A DNA stretch of 64,000 nucleotides. Source: Suillus spraguei (Eukaryota; Basidiomycota; Agaricomycetes; Boletales; Suillaceae). Within the stretch, counting starts at the first letter, position 1, and each line of letters opens with the position of its first letter. The notes under the pieces were generated by a model. It did no database searches. It was given only the letters and a program-made list of their open reading frames with translations, and was not told the origin of the DNA. The position numbers and the translations under genes were made by a program. This document shows positions 55,502 through 64,000 of the stretch, in pieces. The stretch is from NCBI GenBank assembly GCA_016800925.1, contig JABCPU010000301.1, positions 19,044 to 83,043 on the forward strand, written 5' to 3'.

Positions 55502-58344
55502 TCACATCAGACATCCACTAAACAGCACCTGTACCTCCTGAGCAAGTTTTCCAGAGTCCACATCGACAGTATCCATTGTGGCTCCAGAGTTCGTGCTGAC
55601 AGTTGTTTCCCCCTCCCCGCCCGCGCTTGCCTGAAGGAGAGGCTTGAGCGACTCCCAAAACTCCGTAAAGTCCATATCAGCGAATGCATTCGGTGAAAAA
55701 GAACCTCCAGGATCCAGCCCTGAAGACCCGTCCAAGGTTAGCAACTCGCCCATATCCGCTCCACCATCACCATCTGAGGAAAACCAATCTGAGATTGAAG
55801 ACGGCGGAAACTCGCTTGCGTCACCTAGTATTCCTTCCGAGTCGCTGAAGAAAGGGTCACTGTCGATGAATTCTTCCATTTCTATGGAAGGAAGTAGCAA
55901 GGGACTTGTAGGCGGGAGTGGAGAGGAAGGAGGAAGGGGAGATAAAGGTATCGTTATATTGTCTTCGCAAGTTTCCAGGGCGTCTTCCGTATCCTGTTGC
56001 TTGGCTGCTGGGACATCCAGCCCTTGAAGTGCATCGTCGAGTTCTTTGCCGAGCAGGTCTTCTTCTTCGCGGTCGACGGGCTGCTCGACTGACTTGTTTA
56101 TCCATTCGAGGGATGAGCGTAGTCTGAGTCCGAGTCGTAGGGGAGACATTTTCATAGATGGTGTGCGAAGGTGGATAGGAGAAAAAACAGACTTCTTTCC
56201 CGTACGTGAAGGTGTGCGGGGATGGGAGGGGAAGTAAGACGTCTTTCCAGTGCTACCCCACAATGATTTGGGAGTTGGGCTGAACAGTGGTGAAGCACCG
56301 TCAGATGCAAGGCTTCGTGGCGTAGCACGCAAAACTGATGTCTTCCTTGGAGGTGTGCTGGGCACCGGAGGCGTCTCTGACACAGGGGAGGAAGGCAAGA
56401 GGGGGGACGATATAGATACGTCAGATGCAAAAACAGGCAACGAGAGTGAAATAACACTCTGGAGGCGTGGCACGGTCGCCTCTTTAACAGGTACGTGTGC
56501 AATAGCACTGGAGACATATCCATCCTCCGAAGACAAGTTTGTCGCTGTTCTGGTGTGCGTTCGCCGCCCAGCACGTTTCTCCTTCTTCTCCTGTTCCATG
56601 AGTGCAATACGTTCTTCAGCCTCCTTCGAGAGCTTGGGCCGGGTGGCAGTGCTCGTACGTGCCCACTCTGGCACAACGAAATTCTTGACGGGCTTTATAT
56701 GTGCCTGCGCCGAATGTGGTATGGCGAAGGAGGACTGGGATTCGGATGCAGAGCGGCACATTGGCCTGGAAGGAGATAACCTTGGACGGAAAAGCGAAGA
56801 GCTGGTGGCCATTTCGGACGGTACACTCGAGTCAAAATCTGAACGAATAGTGCGGTGATGACCTGGAAGAGTTGTTGGTTGAGGTACTTCAGAGGAGCCC
56901 GGCGTTCGCCCGGAGTCCGACCGAGCATGTAGGCGCTTTCTTCGCGCTTTATTTTCCTGTTCCGCCATGAAGTCACTGAGCCTGCGCTTGCGGATCACTG
57001 GGGACGACTGTGTATTCTCTTTTCCGCCTGACGGAATGCGGGCACGACGCTGGCGCAAAGGGGTTGTTTCTGACTCATCTGCAGTGGTTGTGGTTAAATT
57101 GCTCGAGTCTTCTCTTTCCACCCGTCGTCGGAATGCGGTCGGATCTATGTGCTCCTTTTCTAATATGACAATATCATCGTCTTGATTGTTCCGCGACACG
57201 GGCTGCAGCGCGTGTGACGGCTGCTGTTGATCCTGACTCTGTGCTGCCAGCAAATCCCTTAGTGCGTTTAGTAGCGCTGGGCTCGGCTCTGATCCCGACG
57301 GAGTCGAATCTACCGTCGAAAGAGCAGCCAAAAGCGCTGTATTGTCTCTCCCAGCAGATAGGGCAGACAGTAATGTAAGTAGAGAAGTGGGCGTATGGGA
57401 AGGAGGTGCTTCGGGCTCCTGCTGCTGTGGTCGTACAAGCGGAGCACATATAAATGGCGGTGCTGCTGGCCACACATGAGGTTTGTGTGACTTCGATTGC
57501 TTTGGCTTCTTCTTCGTCCCCTCAGGGCGGCCCCGACCACGCTTTGGAGGCCCGATGTAAACTTCGGGAAAATCAGCGGACCTAGTGAGAGGTTTGCCTT
57601 GTTCTTGTGACGAAGGTAGAGCTTCCGAGTTAGTGGGTTCGGTAGGTGCAATCGTCCTATTTGGATTTGATATCTTGGGTGACTGGCTCCAAGATTTCAG
57701 AGCATCAGAGAGGTGAGATTTTTTGATGTGTTTAGTCTGATAGCACTATTGGTCAGGATCGGACGTAACGAAAATTGCAAACAATCACCTCTCGGAGAGC
57801 AAAGACCACTTCGAGAGCATCAAGGCCCGTTCCAAGCGTTATAATAGTACCAGTGACAGTTACACTGTCTGATTCGTCCGTTGTGAGCGCCCACGACATC
57901 AGCCCCAGCGCAACGGCCACTCCTCGGGGTTGGGCTGCTTGCGACACTGGAATAGACGCCGCGTTCGGTTGGGAAAAATCTACAGGGGCTGGCATAGTTT
58001 GCGACTCTAATGGGTCCAGTACGTAGATAGAAAAGTCTCTAGAATTATCCAGGAGAAGCTCTGGGCTGCCAAGCAGTGGGTCCACGGAATGAAAATCATA
58101 CGAGAACACATACCTTGAGTTGCAGATAGCATTGAGGCATGCTTTGAGCGGTGCTAAGCCATACTGGGCATTCGCAGCAGATGGAGATGGGCAAAGAGTA
58201 ACCTGCACAGAAGATGGAGATCGGGCAAGAATGTATTGAGGAGAGCTGTTGACTGTGTAAAGCACTCGTACTGATACACGTCAATTGAGGGAAGCACTAG
58301 ACTAGGTGCGGTGAATACATACAAGGTAGCTGGCGCATTGACAT
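55502..58344 (-). CDS. Ams2/SPT21-like chromatin protein
   Basis: Four exons: 58344-58323, 58270-58114, 58065-57789, 57736-55502. Introns are 48-52 nt and the product is 896 aa. The N-terminus (LRVLYTVNSSPQYILARSP, PLKACLNAICNSSPELLLD, RDFSIYVLDPLE) matches the SPT21/Ams2 N-terminal domain, found in fungal factors that activate histone gene expression and affect silencing. After residue 150 come an AT-hook-like motif (PKRGRGRPEGTKKKPKQSK), basic stretches (RRRVERED, KARRKRL) and a long disordered Ser/Pro-rich tail with an acidic C-terminus (FADMDFTEFWESLKPLL), plausible as an activation segment. Nuclear. No lesion seen. Confidence 0.8.
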
Positions 58345-59678
58345 CGTCCAAGTTGGTGGCAAAGACTTACAGAAAGTTGTAGACGACGTCAAGACTTGAG
58401 AGCTTGCGGGGAGAGACAAATCTGGCAGTCAACAATCAGGCGCGCTCGCGTCGCGTAACACCGTGACCGTGACATTGCTTACTCGTGACTCGATACTATT
58501 AATTCAGGGTTAGTTGAATCAATTAGCGACGCTGGTCAAATCCGACCTCATGACTCAGCCCATACGGCTTACTATCCATTACGCTCGTTTCGTGACGGTC
58601 CACTATTTCGTGAGTCACACTCATGTCACTAATAGTAACGGACAGTCACACTTGCCGAATTTACAGCCCGTTCGACAGCTCGTGAACTTTGACAGTAATT
58701 GATTGGGATGCTATACTAGCTAGTGGTAAACCTGCAAGCTATAGTATGTATGGAGAAATAGAGAGCTAAATACAAATCATTACTGTTGTGTAAAATATTA
58801 TTGAGGGAATGTATGAGGTAGATATTTATTATTGCTACATCAAAGGATTGTCTTGCCGGATGTGTGTGTTGAGCGAAAAAATATGGTCACTGGATGTCCT
58901 CATAGTCAGGATCAGTAAACACCAATAGCTTGCCTCGGCAATGTCTGGCCACGAACCCAGTTAAATGCCCAGCGTGCACCTGTTCATGGATTGCAGCTAC
59001 ACACTGTTAAATTTAATGTCCGACATCGGCAGCCACGGCAGGTGACACTGAATCGTGATTTTTGCAGGCGTCACGCTGAAAACACGATCTTCACCATCTC
59101 TCAATATTTTTGTTTAGTTTCACTTGGAATATGCTATTATAATGTGTAGAACATACATCAGGAATTACACATTCTTGACATGCCTTATGCGGACTTATTT
59201 ACACTTAACTGCTTGGTGAAATTGAATCTACTTGTCCAAAATTTCAATGTGAATGAATTCAGAAAAAAAAGTTGAGATATATTAATATACATGTTTATTG
59301 TATTTCGCATCAAAAAATATAAGATATGCCAGGTGAATGATGTGAGAGAGAGCAAACAAGTTTTGAGATAAGTGAGTTAAGCTGATTAAGCATGTTAAGG
59401 AATGTGTGAATTTCCTGATGTACCTAGTGAAGTAGCTAAGTAATTGCTTTGAAATTGAGTGCTGTAGACAAAAATCACGAAATAGTGGACTGTCACAAAA
59501 CGAGCATAATGGATAGTATTCATTCAAAGCCCCTCTTTTGATAAGGATATATATCTTGCTGATGATTCCTTTTGTTCCGTCATCGCTCAGATTGTCCTCC
59601 CAAAAGCACCTTCTGCTCGTGCATTTTCTGCACTAACTTTTAAGCTAAATTTAAATCTTTGATTTCATCATTACATTC
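58345..59678. other. Intergenic, A+T-rich; leader of the second DIRS-like gag at its end
   Basis: No coding family. The last 90 bases ('caccttctgctcgtgcattttctgcac') resemble the region before the gag start of the element at 15878-20110, so the second element's 5' part begins somewhere before 59590. Confidence 0.55.
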
Positions 59679-60283
59679 ATGACCTCTGAAAATGCTGGTT
59701 CAATGTCACAAACGCAGTCTACTGGAGCGATTACAGCCACTGGATCATCAGGGGATACATCCCAGACCTGCACTAATGCACAGGCTACATCCCAACAAAT
59801 CCTGGCAACGTCATGTCTTGCCATTATTGACAATTTTAGACGAGGACATTCTACCAAAACTGAAGCAAATGTTGCGCTTGTTGAAACCATATCAGCTGAG
59901 TTATTTAACATGTCAGGACAGAGTGTCTCAACTGTTGCAGAACCATATTTCAACATGCTGAACCAAGTCGAGGCAGAGCTCACCCAACCAGGTGCTTCCA
60001 GAATCGCTAGACAATTGTCAGTCAAATCAGTTCAGAATGAAGAAGCCCCTATATCAAAGAATAGGAGTATGGGAGGATCACTTGAGCCAGGAGAACCTGC
60101 TCATAAGCGATCCAAACTTGACTACTCCTCTATTGAAGAAGCAATCAAAATCAAAAGTTATCAACCGTTATCATCCAACCTCAAGCAAACCAATGAAATA
60201 CTCAAAAATTGGTCACAAGACCAAAGGGAGGTTCGACAATACCTCATGTACCATGAGTATGCTCCCGAGTTCCATAAAAGTGG

Positions 60284-60288
60284 ATGGG
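60284..60288. repeat. Left target-site duplication, ATGGG
   Basis: Five bases before the solo LTR, repeated at 61584-61588. They fall in the gag codon run for SGW. Confidence 0.9.
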
Positions 60289-61583
60289 TGTTACAACCAT
60301 GCAAAACTGGGGCTTCTAAGAAGTCCTGGTCTTACATGGGGTTGTACCGGAGGGACGGAAAGTCGAAGGGGCTTGGCCTCAGCTTGTACGCTGTGCCCCT
60401 TACCCGAGTACATGCCCTTAATTTCGGATGAAGTCCAAGGGGGAGTTATAGTGAAGCCCGGATGGAGTCTGGATGAACTCTGTAGGACAGGATGGCTCGA
60501 TAGAGCTCCAAAGGACTTCCGGATGAGCATGGGAATGCGCCGGAACTATTTCCGGATGGTAGGGAGTAATGGTAAGACTACTGGAACAAGTTCCAAGTAG
60601 AATTGATCAAGGATGGGCTCCTGGACAAAGTCCAGGGCAGGATAGGAGCAAAGCTCCAGAGGGACAGATGATCCATAGGTGTCGGAGGATAGGATAGGAT
60701 AGGTCCGGAGGACCAGAGGTCCGAAGGTCCGGAGCTCAGAGGAGCGGAAGAGTGGAAGAGCAGAAGAGCAGATGATCAGATGAGTGTAGCTCTATGGATC
60801 TTAGGGGAAGTGTTGACTACTAGAGGGGAGTAGGTCCGGATATGGTATAGAAATAGTATAGACTACTCCAGACAAGGTCTGGAATAGAAACAGACTGGAT
60901 AAGACTACCAAAGGTAGAGTCGGAGGTGGAACAGATGAGAGACAGGAAACAGACGAAGTCCGAAAAGGATATAGGACAAAGGATCAAGGTTCCAGCCTAG
61001 GGAATGATCCCATAGGTCTGAGTCTGAAGCTTACAAGGGCCGGAGCCCAAGTGCAAGAACGGAAATGGATTTATATAGACATGGTAACAAGGTACAGAAG
61101 TCAAAGGAATATACAGAAGTAGGAAAGCAATGATCAGATTGAGGTCTGCAGGAGTTGTACTACAAGTTTATATACTGTAGGTAGCATGCCGGAAGGCAAG
61201 TAAGGATAGTCCGAGGCTATGTTTGAGGCATTGCGGAACACAAGGCTATGAACTCGGAAATAAGACTTGTACGAAATATCTTATCAAGATGGAAGTCAAG
61301 ATAACCGAAAGCCAGAGGTGCAGAGATAACCGAAAGCCGGACACAGATATTAACCTAAAAGGAGTAACGCGCAGGTGCGCGGGAATAGTTTCGGATATGA
61401 GCATGGATTGGATATGGACATGGATTGGATATGGACATGGATCAGATATGGACATGGATCGGATATGAACATGGATTGGATGGGTGGATTGGATATGTGA
61501 GCTGGATTGGATGGGTGGACTAGGATGTATGGATTGGGTGTCCAGATGTCCATGGATCAGACATGAATGTACGGTATATGACA
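60289..61583. mobile_element. Solo LTR, 1295 bp, in the DIRS-like gag gene
   Basis: Starts TGTTACAACC, ends GGTATATGACA, with ATGGG duplication on both sides. Removing it with one duplication copy restores gag colinearity. It contains purine-rich repeats ('ggaacagatgag', 'agaagagcagatga') and, near 61400-61500, eight or so 'ggat(t/c)ggatatggacat' units. No coding capacity. The end is shared with 1-453. Confidence 0.9.
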
Positions 61584-61588
61584 ATGGG
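61584..61588. repeat. Right target-site duplication, ATGGG
   Basis: Partner of 60284-60288. Confidence 0.9.
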
Positions 61589-62073
61589 CAGAAATTGTGG
61601 GAGGAGAATGTGTTAATCTTGACGTCATCCACACAATCATCTCCTCTTCTTGATCGGTTGATAAACAAATTGAAGTTATCGGAGGAGTTGAAATCAAGTA
61701 CAGAATCTCGGAAACAGCATCAAAGAAAATCTCCACAGATTCAGATTGGTATGCAGCATGGAATAGAGCAGCTGAAGCAATCAAATTCATGTTCCCTCAT
61801 AGAAAGGTTGAGCTCAACAGATATTTTGTGTTCATCTCCAAATTTTTTGCCCAGGCCAATCCTACCACCCATGGACAAGTCATCTGCTTTGATAAAGCCA
61901 TTAGAAATAGGGTCGGATCCTCACGAAGACTTGAACTCACCAACTTCCGTGAGTTCAAAGACCTTATTCTTATTTTCTCACACTTCAACACAGATGGGAG
62001 ACAACACAATGACCCATCAGATTCAAAGTTTGGATCATTGAGTTCATCCAGTTTTGGTGGAAAATGAGATCCC

Positions 62074-62548
62074 TGTTACGAACTGGGGTGGCGTCACCAG
62101 CGACAGTGAGTAGACACAGGCGGTCTGCTGGGAGTTCTTACGACGTCCAGAAGAGGACGAAGTGAAAGTACAAGGAACGCGTTCCAAGTACGATCAAGGG
62201 TTCAGCCTCAAGGATAAGTCCAAGAGGTATCCGCGAGAATAGGGACTAAGGCTAAGGAGTGCTTAGACTTAGAGACGATTCAAGACGACTTAGGTTGGAG
62301 ACCTAAGCGAAGGAGATTCCAGGTAAAACCCAGTAAGATTAAAGTAGCGAAACTACTACAAGTACACTGTGCTTAAATAAGCCAATATGTGCGCACAGAC
62401 CAAGAGAAGTGTGAGAACGTAAATGCGTATCCAAAGTAGGAAGGCAACTATAGTACAGATGCGTTGAGCATATGAGTCAAGGTCATGTTATGTAATATAC
62501 ACGGTAAATGAGGTAAGAAAATGAATAGGGGCACGTACGATTGTAACA
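62074..62548 (-). mobile_element. LTR (3' LTR of an element extending past the right edge)
   Basis: 475 bp with inverted ends TGTTACG...TTGTAACA on the plus strand. On its right side the minus strand shows a polypurine tract, so it is the 3' LTR of an element whose body lies to the right. The five bases to the left are ATCCC; the partner duplication is outside the window. Confidence 0.82.
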
Positions 62549-62560
62549 TTACCCCCGTTT
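62549..62560 (-). other. Polypurine tract of the right-edge element
   Basis: Minus strand ACGGGGGTAA followed by TGTTACAATC, like the arrangement at 6128-6142. Confidence 0.65.
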
Positions 62561-62581
62561 TATACTGAAAGTCACCGGCTT

Positions 62582-63020
62582 TCAATCACTTTGGTTCGCA
62601 TAGTAGACAGGATCGTCGCTCCATTCGTAATCTTCATCAGCAAAGGATCCACTCATCATGTACTTAGCTTCTTCCACACCAGCGCGTCGTTTAGAGTCCC
62701 TTCTTTTCTCTGCACGAATACGTTCATCGTCAAGCTGCTTTTCCCAAGCATGAAGTGCGTCATAGAATCCTTCATCCTTCCAAGTTAACTCGAAGGGAGG
62801 AGGCCCAACTCGGTTAGGGCAGTAAAGGGTCAAATGAGTCGGTGACCAATATCTGCAAATCTTACACTGATATTCCGCGCAATTCTTTTGACGATGTCCT
62901 AGCAAGCCACAGATTCGGCATTTCATGTTCTCGTCAGGGTTAGAATGGACTTTGCGTAGGGGGGACGGAGAAAATGATGGGTGTAGGACTAGTGGATCTG
63001 GCGCGTTTCTTTCCCTTCTT
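62582..63020 (-). pseudogene. Zinc-knuckle reading frame, likely C-terminal end of the element's gag
   Basis: Contains CRICGLLGHRQKNCAEYQC (CCHC knuckle followed by a further Cys pair, CKICRYW) and a charged tail (DDERIRAEKRRDSKRRAG). The frame is open from about 63020 without an ATG until 62926, suggesting it joins the upstream gag frame by frameshift or splicing. It sits directly beside the polypurine tract. Confidence 0.6.
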
Positions 63021-63057
63021 CTTCGTCATACGTTTTAAGGCAAGGGTGTTCTGCCGC

Positions 63058-64000
63058 TTAAGTTTGTGCCTGCTGAGCGGAGGATAATGTGTATGCTGAT
63101 TCGGGAAGATCCGGGGTGACTGCACGCTCAGCAGCTGCAAGAAGTTCGGTGGGGGAAGAGGAGGAAGTAATACCAAAGTCTTTTACTAAGACTGGTGAAC
63201 TGGGCTCCATAGGACCGAATGAAGATGGGATGGACATGGGGGGATGAATATGAAGGTCGCGAAGGCGAGGACCGAGTGTTACCAACTCGGTTGCGGGGAT
63301 ACCCAATAGTTTAGCTGCCTTAACCTGCTCTTCTGTGCAGGGCTCGTACAGCCAATCAGGGCAATCAAGAGTGACCGTGGCGGAAAGCGAAGAAGTTGGT
63401 TGTTCGATAGGGGATGGTGTTCGGGGAGATGCAAGATCCAACTGTGTTTGTTGTAGATCAGTGATGGCTTCTTCTACTAGACTTCTAGCCGCTCTTGTTC
63501 CAGCGACTGATTGCTGGATCGTTTCGACAACCTCATTGGTAAGTTGTCCGATCTGTTGGACAGCAGTATATAGGCCAGTAAAGGCGTCAAGACTAGAATA
63601 AACACGCGAAGGTGAGGGTGCTGGGATAGGAAGTGGCGTATCTTCCTGCGGAGAGGGAGGTCGAGCAACACCTGCTCGACGTTCGGCAATGATATGAATA
63701 GCTTCTTCAACATCGCTTTTAAAAGAATCGGGAAACAACAACATAGCGTAAGCACGAATACGTTTTTGAAGATGTAGGAAGCGATGTCGGTGCGTGTCTT
63801 CCGCGATATCTTTGGCGGTGACTTCAATGAGTGCTGCGGTGCGGATGATATTAACGAGGAGTAACGCGGGGAAAGCTTCTCGTTCAGTAAGGATTCTTTC
63901 GATTTCAAGGGCGTGTCCCTCGCAGAGAATGGCGGCTTCGATGTAAGAGGTGTTATCAATTTCAGTGGTGAGGGTTCCGTATTGTTCAGTTTCAGAGTCG
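63058..64000 (-). CDS. Gag-like protein of the right-edge LTR element, partial
   Basis: Open from the window edge (64000) to a stop at 63058. The visible part starts YGTLTTEIDNTSYIEAAIL and includes LEIERILTEREAFPALLL, HRFLHLQKRIRAYAMLLF, ITDLQQTQLDLASPRTPSP and PDWLYEPCTEEQVKAAKLLG. This is the organisation of gag-like proteins in mushroom LTR elements (helical N-part, Pro-rich middle). The start codon lies outside the window. No protease or RT follows before the LTR, so this element, as far as seen, is gag-only. Confidence 0.6.
   Translation of the reverse strand, partial: DSETEQYGTLTTEIDNTSYIEAAILCEGHALEIERILTEREAFPALLLVNIIRTAALIEVTAKDIAEDTHRHRFLHLQKRIRAYAMLLFPDSFKSDVEEAIHIIAERRAGVARPPSPQEDTPLPIPAPSPSRVYSSLDAFTGLYTAVQQIGQLTNEVVETIQQSVAGTRAARSLVEEAITDLQQTQLDLASPRTPSPIEQPTSSLSATVTLDCPDWLYEPCTEEQVKAAKLLGIPATELVTLGPRLRDLHIHPPMSIPSSFGPMEPSSPVLVKDFGITSSSSPTELLAAAERAVTPDLPESAYTLSSAQQAQT

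Larger units (their letters stand above)
59679..62067 (+). pseudogene. Gag-like gene of a DIRS-like element, copy 2, split by a solo LTR
   Basis: The first part (59679-60288) starts MTSENAGSMSQTQS and contains SLEPGEPAHKRSKLDYSS, PLSSNLKQTNEILKNWSQD and LMYHEYAPEFHKSGW. The frame breaks at the LTR and resumes at 61589 (AEIVGGECVNLDVIHTIIS, ETASKKISTDSDWYAAWNRA, FISKFFAQANPTTHGQVICFD). One TGA near 61652 interrupts it. It ends close to another LTR at 62074, so the RT and recombinase parts are missing. Similar in order to 18522-19977 but clearly diverged. Confidence 0.82.

Noticed and set aside
56250..56858. Plus-strand frame of about 200 codons
   Set aside because: Antisense shadow of the Ser/Pro-rich region of the SPT21-like gene; no motifs of its own.

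Overview
The window is nuclear DNA of a filamentous basidiomycete, most likely an Agaricomycete. The evidence is gene structure and content: many canonical GT-AG introns of about 46-63 nt, a WD40-HET protein, a TFIIIA-type zinc-finger factor, a GT61 glycosyltransferase, an Ams2/SPT21-type chromatin protein, an F-box protein, and mushroom-type gypsy, DIRS-like and Helitron elements. No rRNA, tRNA or CRISPR structure was recognised. Exon borders were inferred by eye from splice signals and reading-frame continuity.

Layout. 1-20.1 kb is a transposon graveyard: an LTR end, degenerate G+C-rich and minisatellite repeats, a 5'-truncated gypsy pol with 3' LTR, and a Helitron Rep/Pif1 gene into which a complete chromodomain gypsy element (5650-12195, TSD ATACA, near-identical LTRs) has inserted. 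An array of hairpins and a tyrosine-recombinase (DIRS/Ngaro-like) retroelement on the minus strand follow. 20.3-24.0 kb and 34.8-38.4 kb are two direct copies of one 3.7-kb segment. Each carries an 11-exon aromatic-L-amino-acid decarboxylase gene that looks intact. Between them lie a decayed WD40-HET gene, TFIIIA, GT61 (with an apparent 1-nt frameshift) and a FAD-dependent oxidoreductase. 38.4-42 kb holds an LTR relic, a 73-bp tandem repeat, a Myb/SANT-like gene and a deleted copia fragment. 42.2-45.0 kb is an F-box gene.

46.1-50.1 kb is a large, more than 99% identical inverted duplication. Two divergent genes for a small beta-trefoil (ricin-B-like) protein lie on 1.69-kb arms around a 0.69-kb spacer. 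52.0-54.9 kb is an apparently intact WD40-HET gene and 55.5-58.3 kb the SPT21-like gene. From 59.7 kb the window returns to transposons: a second DIRS-like gag gene split by a 1.3-kb solo LTR (TSD ATGGG), then an LTR element entering from the right edge whose visible part is gag-like only.

Two themes recur. First, most premature stops seen in the elements are TGA where the family has an arginine (CGA), the mark of CpG deamination, while neighbouring host genes lack them. Second, host genes here are amplified by segmental duplication (decarboxylase, lectin-like pair, WD40-HET pair), which fits a fast-evolving, repeat-rich accessory region.
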